DNA from: Deltaproteobacteria bacterium
GTDB lineage: Bacteria; Desulfobacterota; Deferrimicrobia; Deferrimicrobiales; Deferrimicrobiaceae
DNA length: 8,281 nt
Assembly (NCBI GenBank): GCA_021802685.1
Contig: JAJZRM010000113.1
Span: 1 to 8,281, forward strand
Reading direction: 5' to 3'
In this document: positions 5,068 through 8,281 of the stretch, in pieces
Position numbering within the stretch: position 1 is the stretch's first letter
How the letters are laid out: each line of letters starts with the position of its first letter
Notes under the pieces: generated by a model
What the model was told of the DNA's origin: nothing
What the model saw: the letters and a program-made list of their open reading frames with translations, nothing else
The model's database searches: none
Made by a program: the position numbers and the translations under genes

Positions 5068-5592
5068 TCAGTTCTTATCGGCAAGCGCCTGGAAGATGGC
5101 GCGGCAGAACGCGGGGAGGTCGGACGGCTTCCGGGAGGTGACCAGGTTGCCGTCCCGGACGACTTCGGTGTCCTCGTAGGCGGCGCCGGCGTTGATCAGG
5201 TCGTCCGCGATGGCGATGTAGCCGGTGACCATCTTCCCCTTCAGGATGTTCGCCGAGACGAGCATCCATCCTCCGTGGCAGATCGCCGCGACCACGTTCC
5301 CCCGCCGGTGCGCTTCGCGAACCAGGTCCACCATCGGTTTGTGGAGACGCATCCGGTCCGGGGCGTAACCGCCCGGGATGATCACCGCGTCGAAATCGGA
5401 CGCTTTGACCTGGTCCGCTCCCTTGTCGGCTTGAGCCTCGTATCCGTGCTTGGAGGAGTACTTGCCCGGGGCGGGTCCGACGACCGTCACCTCGGCGCCC
5501 GCTTCCCGGAACCGGTACACCGGGTACCACAGTTCCAGGTCCTCATAGAGGTTTTCCACGAGCACGGCCACGCGTTTCCCCGTCATGTCCAT
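5068..5592 (-). CDS. DJ-1/PfpI-family protein (class I glutamine amidotransferase-like)
   Basis: 174 residues, full length for the family, cytoplasmic. The flavodoxin-like start KRVAVLVENLYEDLELWYP (6-24) carries the conserved acid E17, equivalent to the Glu next to the catalytic Cys in PfpI. The strand-loop VIIPGGYAPDRMR (70-82) and the nucleophile elbow AICHGGWML (103-111), with C105 followed by H106, complete the active site; R152-area TSRKPSDLP (152-160) is typical of PfpI. Members are described as intracellular proteases, general stress proteins or carbonyl/glyoxal-handling enzymes; sequence alone does not separate these. The start ATG has AAGGAGG at 5608-5602 with a 9-base spacer; a second ATG at codon 3 is worse placed. 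It starts 55 bases after putA with no terminator between, so co-transcription is plausible. Confidence 0.93.
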   Translation of the reverse strand: MDMTGKRVAVLVENLYEDLELWYPVYRFREAGAEVTVVGPAPGKYSSKHGYEAQADKGADQVKASDFDAVIIPGGYAPDRMRLHKPMVDLVREAHRRGNVVAAICHGGWMLVSANILKGKMVTGYIAIADDLINAGAAYEDTEVVRDGNLVTSRKPSDLPAFCRAIFQALADKN

Positions 5593-5647
5593 TGCTTGAC
5601 GCCTCCTTCCACCTTTCTTGGAGAGGAAATCGCCGGGAAAGGATTCA

Positions 5648-8281
5648 TCACGCGTCTTCGGGGGTGAATCCCCGGCGAATTGTGTTTTCCGTCACCACCC
5701 GCGGCTCGAGGAACTGCTGCAGGTAGTCCGGTCCGCCCGCCTTGGAGCCGACTCCCGACATCCGGAATCCGCCGAACGGCTGCCGGCCGACGATGGCTCC
5801 GGTGATCCCCCGGTTAATGTAGAGATTCCCCACGGAGAATTCCCGGGAAACCTTATCGATATCGGCGGGACTCCGGGAGTAGAGGCCGCCGGTCAGGGCG
5901 TAGATCGAGGAGTTCGCGGTCGCGATCGCCTCGTCGAGGTCCTTCGCCTTGACGACCGCCAGGACCGGCCCGAAAATCTCCTCCGCGAGGAGCTTCGAAC
6001 CGGGCGGCAGATCGACGAACACCGTGGGCGGCACGTAGTTTCCCGTGTCCGGGACCGGCCCCTGGACCAGCACTTTTCCGTCCCGCTTTCCCGTTTCGAT
6101 AAAGGCGAGGATGGTCTTTTTTGCGGCGGCGTCCACCACGGGCCCCATGAAATTCTTCGGGTCTTGCGGGTCGCCGGCGGGGATCCCCCGGACCGCTTCG
6201 GCGAGCCGCGCAAGGAACCGGTCGTAGCACTCCGCGAGGACGATCGCCCGGGAGCAGGCGGAGCATTTCTGCCCCTGGAATCCGAAGGCGGACTGGACCA
6301 CTCCGGGCACCGCCTGGTCCAGGTCGGCGTCCCCGGCGACGATGATGGCGTTCTTGCCGCCGGTTTCGATGACGACCTTCCTGGGGCCTTTCTGTCCGGG
6401 TGTCGTCTTTCCCGCCCTCTCCACGATCCCCAGCCCCACCTCCAGCGACCCGGTGAAGAGGATGAAGTCCGTGAACGGGTGCTCCACGAGGGTGAAGCCC
6501 ACCTCGGATCCCCGGCCGGGGATGTAACCGATCACGCCGTCGGGGATGCCGGCTTCCCGCAGGATCTCGAAGGCGAGCCATCCGGTTTTCAGGGACCGGC
6601 TGGACGGCTTGTAGAGCGCCGCGTTGCCGGTCACGAGGGCGGCGGAGGTCATCCCCATGGAAATCGCCAACGGGAAATTCCACGGGGCGACGACGAGACC
6701 CACGCCGCGGGGCCGGTAGAAGTACCGGTTCTCCTCGCCCGGCGCTTCGCCCAACTTCCGAGGGGCGCCCAGCCGGGTCATCTCGCGGCCGTAATATTCC
6801 AGAAAGTCGACCGCCTCGCACACGTCGGCGTCGGCCTCCACCCAGTTCTTCCCCACTTCGAGGACTTCCCAAGCGGCCAGTTCCAGGCGCCGATTCCGGG
6901 CGATCTCCGCCGCGCGGAAAAGGACCGACGCCCGTTCACCGGCGGAGCGGCGTCCCCAGCCTATCTGGGCTTCCTTCGCCGCGGCGAGCGCCCCGTCCGC
7001 CATTTCCCGGGTCAGCGCCGACGTGGTGCACACGACCTCGTCCGGGTCGTGCGGATTCAAGGAAGCGAGCGTGTCCGATGACCTGTGCTCCCTGCCTCCG
7101 AAGACGACGGGGTGCTCCCTCCCCAATTCCTTGCGCACCTCGGCGATGGCGTCCCGGAACGCCTTGCGGTTCGATTCGACCGAGAAATCGAGCGGCGGCT
7201 CGTTCCGGAAGGGGGGGATGCCCGATATTTCCACCGGGGGCGGCTCGAACCCGGGGGCTTCCGGTTTTTTCAGCAGCTCCCCGGGGGATGCGTGGGCCGC
7301 GAACGTCTTCCGGAGGAATCCTTCGTTGGAAGTGTTCTCCAGGAGGCGGCGCACCAGGTACGCCATGCCCGGGATCAGTTCGCCCACGGGGGCGTATTCG
7401 CGTACGGGATGGCCCATCTTCCGGAGGGCGCGACGGATCGGCTCCGCCATTCCGAAGAGCGCCTGGAACTCGTACCGTTCGTTCGGGACGTTCATCCGCT
7501 CGGCGGCCGCCAATGCGTTGGCGATCGACCGCACGTTGTGGGACGCCACCGCGAGGGAGACGAAGTCGTGGTTCGCGAGGGCGATCTGCGTGCACTTTTC
7601 GAAGTTCCAGTCGGTATGCGGCTTGGCGGTGTAGACGGGGACCGGCCACCCGCGCTGGGCCGCGATGGTTTTTTCGTATTCCCAGTACGCGCCCTTGACC
7701 AGCCGCACGGTGATGCGCCGGTTGCGCGTTTTCGCCCAGCGGATCACCCGCTCGATGTCCCGCTGCGCGGATTTCAGGTACGCCTGCAGGGTGATCCCCG
7801 CCCCGCACTCCCCGACCCCGGGTTCGTCCAGCAGGCTTGTGACGATGTCGATCGTGAGGTCCTTGAGATGGGACGTCTCCATGTCGATGTGGACGCATCC
7901 TCCCGCGTCCCGGACCTTCCGGAAAATCGGGCGCAGCCGGCTTTTCACCGTTTCGAGGCTGTCCTCGTAGTTGTGGGGGCCGATGCGGGAGTAGAGGGAG
8001 CTGACCTTGACGGAAACGTTCAGGCGCGGGAAATGTTTTTCGCGTTCCGGGTCCCGGGCGGGCCAGGAGGACATCTCTCCCGCGAGGAGGTCCACCGCGG
8101 AAAGGTAGAGGTCCCGGTACCGGTCCGCCTCGGTTTCCGATACGGCGGTCTCGCCCAGGAGATCCACCGTGAACGTTCCGCCGTCGTTCCAGATGCCTTT
8201 CAGCGCCTTGACCGCTTCGAGGGGAGTTCCCCCCGCGATGAAATATTTCGAGAAGCCGGCGATGTTGCGCCGGATCAACAG
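5648..8281 (-). CDS. putA: Bifunctional proline dehydrogenase / delta-1-pyrroline-5-carboxylate dehydrogenase (N-terminus outside window)
   Basis: Oxidises proline to glutamate in two steps: an FAD-dependent proline dehydrogenase, then an NAD-dependent aldehyde dehydrogenase acting on the semialdehyde. 877 codons are present and the frame is open at the right edge, so the true start is not visible. The first 330 or so residues are the TIM barrel: VSVKVSSLYSRIGP, VHIDMETS, VRLVKGAYWEYE (codons near 7680-7710) and GELIPGMAYLVRRLLEN (near 7333-7383), whose paired Arg bind the proline carboxylate. After a proline-rich linker (near 7190-7270) comes the aldehyde dehydrogenase: GLVVAPWNFPLAI, general base Glu in VIETGGKN (codon 6367-6365), nucleophile Cys in GQKCSACSR (codon 6265-6263; 34 residues later, the standard distance) and QPFGGFRMSG near the end. 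No long C-terminal extra domain follows. Whether a DNA-binding ribbon-helix-helix exists lies outside the window. No frameshift is seen. Confidence 0.96.
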   Translation of the reverse strand: MLIRRNIAGFSKYFIAGGTPLEAVKALKGIWNDGGTFTVDLLGETAVSETEADRYRDLYLSAVDLLAGEMSSWPARDPEREKHFPRLNVSVKVSSLYSRIGPHNYEDSLETVKSRLRPIFRKVRDAGGCVHIDMETSHLKDLTIDIVTSLLDEPGVGECGAGITLQAYLKSAQRDIERVIRWAKTRNRRITVRLVKGAYWEYEKTIAAQRGWPVPVYTAKPHTDWNFEKCTQIALANHDFVSLAVASHNVRSIANALAAAERMNVPNERYEFQALFGMAEPIRRALRKMGHPVREYAPVGELIPGMAYLVRRLLENTSNEGFLRKTFAAHASPGELLKKPEAPGFEPPPVEISGIPPFRNEPPLDFSVESNRKAFRDAIAEVRKELGREHPVVFGGREHRSSDTLASLNPHDPDEVVCTTSALTREMADGALAAAKEAQIGWGRRSAGERASVLFRAAEIARNRRLELAAWEVLEVGKNWVEADADVCEAVDFLEYYGREMTRLGAPRKLGEAPGEENRYFYRPRGVGLVVAPWNFPLAISMGMTSAALVTGNAALYKPSSRSLKTGWLAFEILREAGIPDGVIGYIPGRGSEVGFTLVEHPFTDFILFTGSLEVGLGIVERAGKTTPGQKGPRKVVIETGGKNAIIVAGDADLDQAVPGVVQSAFGFQGQKCSACSRAIVLAECYDRFLARLAEAVRGIPAGDPQDPKNFMGPVVDAAAKKTILAFIETGKRDGKVLVQGPVPDTGNYVPPTVFVDLPPGSKLLAEEIFGPVLAVVKAKDLDEAIATANSSIYALTGGLYSRSPADIDKVSREFSVGNLYINRGITGAIVGRQPFGGFRMSGVGSKAGGPDYLQQFLEPRVVTENTIRRGFTPEDA

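Noticed and set aside
5618..7081. Long plus-strand open frame opposite putA
   Set aside because: It is the complement of intact aldehyde dehydrogenase coding sequence with no recognisable motif and shadow-like composition.
1..8281. Mobile elements, CRISPR arrays, tRNA or rRNA genes
   Set aside because: No transposase or integrase motifs, no regularly spaced repeats, and no tRNA cloverleaf or rRNA-like stretch were seen on either strand.

Overview
This is a GC-rich bacterial window in which every well-supported gene lies on the minus strand. Read right to left (5'->3' of the genes), the order is: the 3' part of a bifunctional proline-degrading enzyme (putA, cut by the right edge), a DJ-1/PfpI-family protein, a small cysteine-rich protein, a B12-binding-type radical SAM protein, a YihY/BrkB-family membrane protein with a C-terminal winged-helix-like domain, then a roughly 390-base gap, and finally pstS and the 5' part of pstC (cut by the left edge). 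A fused PutA is typical of Gram-negative bacteria. That fusion, the DUF4070-type radical SAM protein and the YihY protein with a long C-terminal tail are most reminiscent of Desulfuromonadia/Geobacter-like or neighbouring deep-branching groups. This placement is an impression from gene content, not a measured result.

Right block (about 3260-8281). putA, pfpI, the cysteine-rich gene, the radical SAM gene and the YihY gene are separated by 55, 44, 43 and at most 11 bases, so they could be one transcription unit. PutA oxidises proline to glutamate. The DJ-1/PfpI protein may repair or detoxify carbonyl or oxidative damage. The next three genes have no obvious metabolic link to proline. A perfect TATAAT lies just before the radical SAM gene, inside the loop of a hairpin whose stem would hide that gene's ribosome binding site in read-through mRNA.

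Middle gap (1540-1933). It holds no convincing protein gene but is rich in structure: an AT-rich patch flanked by a 7-bp inverted repeat, a near-consensus Shine-Dalgarno before a 12-codon reading frame, a pair of mutually exclusive hairpins, another GC hairpin, and a perfect 32-bp palindrome 41 bases before pstS. It is probably the control region of the phosphate-uptake genes.

Left block (1-1539). pstS (periplasmic phosphate-binding protein) and pstC (membrane permease) overlap by ATGA, which suggests coupled translation. About 100 bases into pstC the transcript encodes an 11-bp perfect GC hairpin followed at once by six U, a textbook intrinsic terminator placed inside a coding sequence. It is the most interesting signal here, because it could set an excess of binding protein over permease and make permease transcription depend on its own translation.
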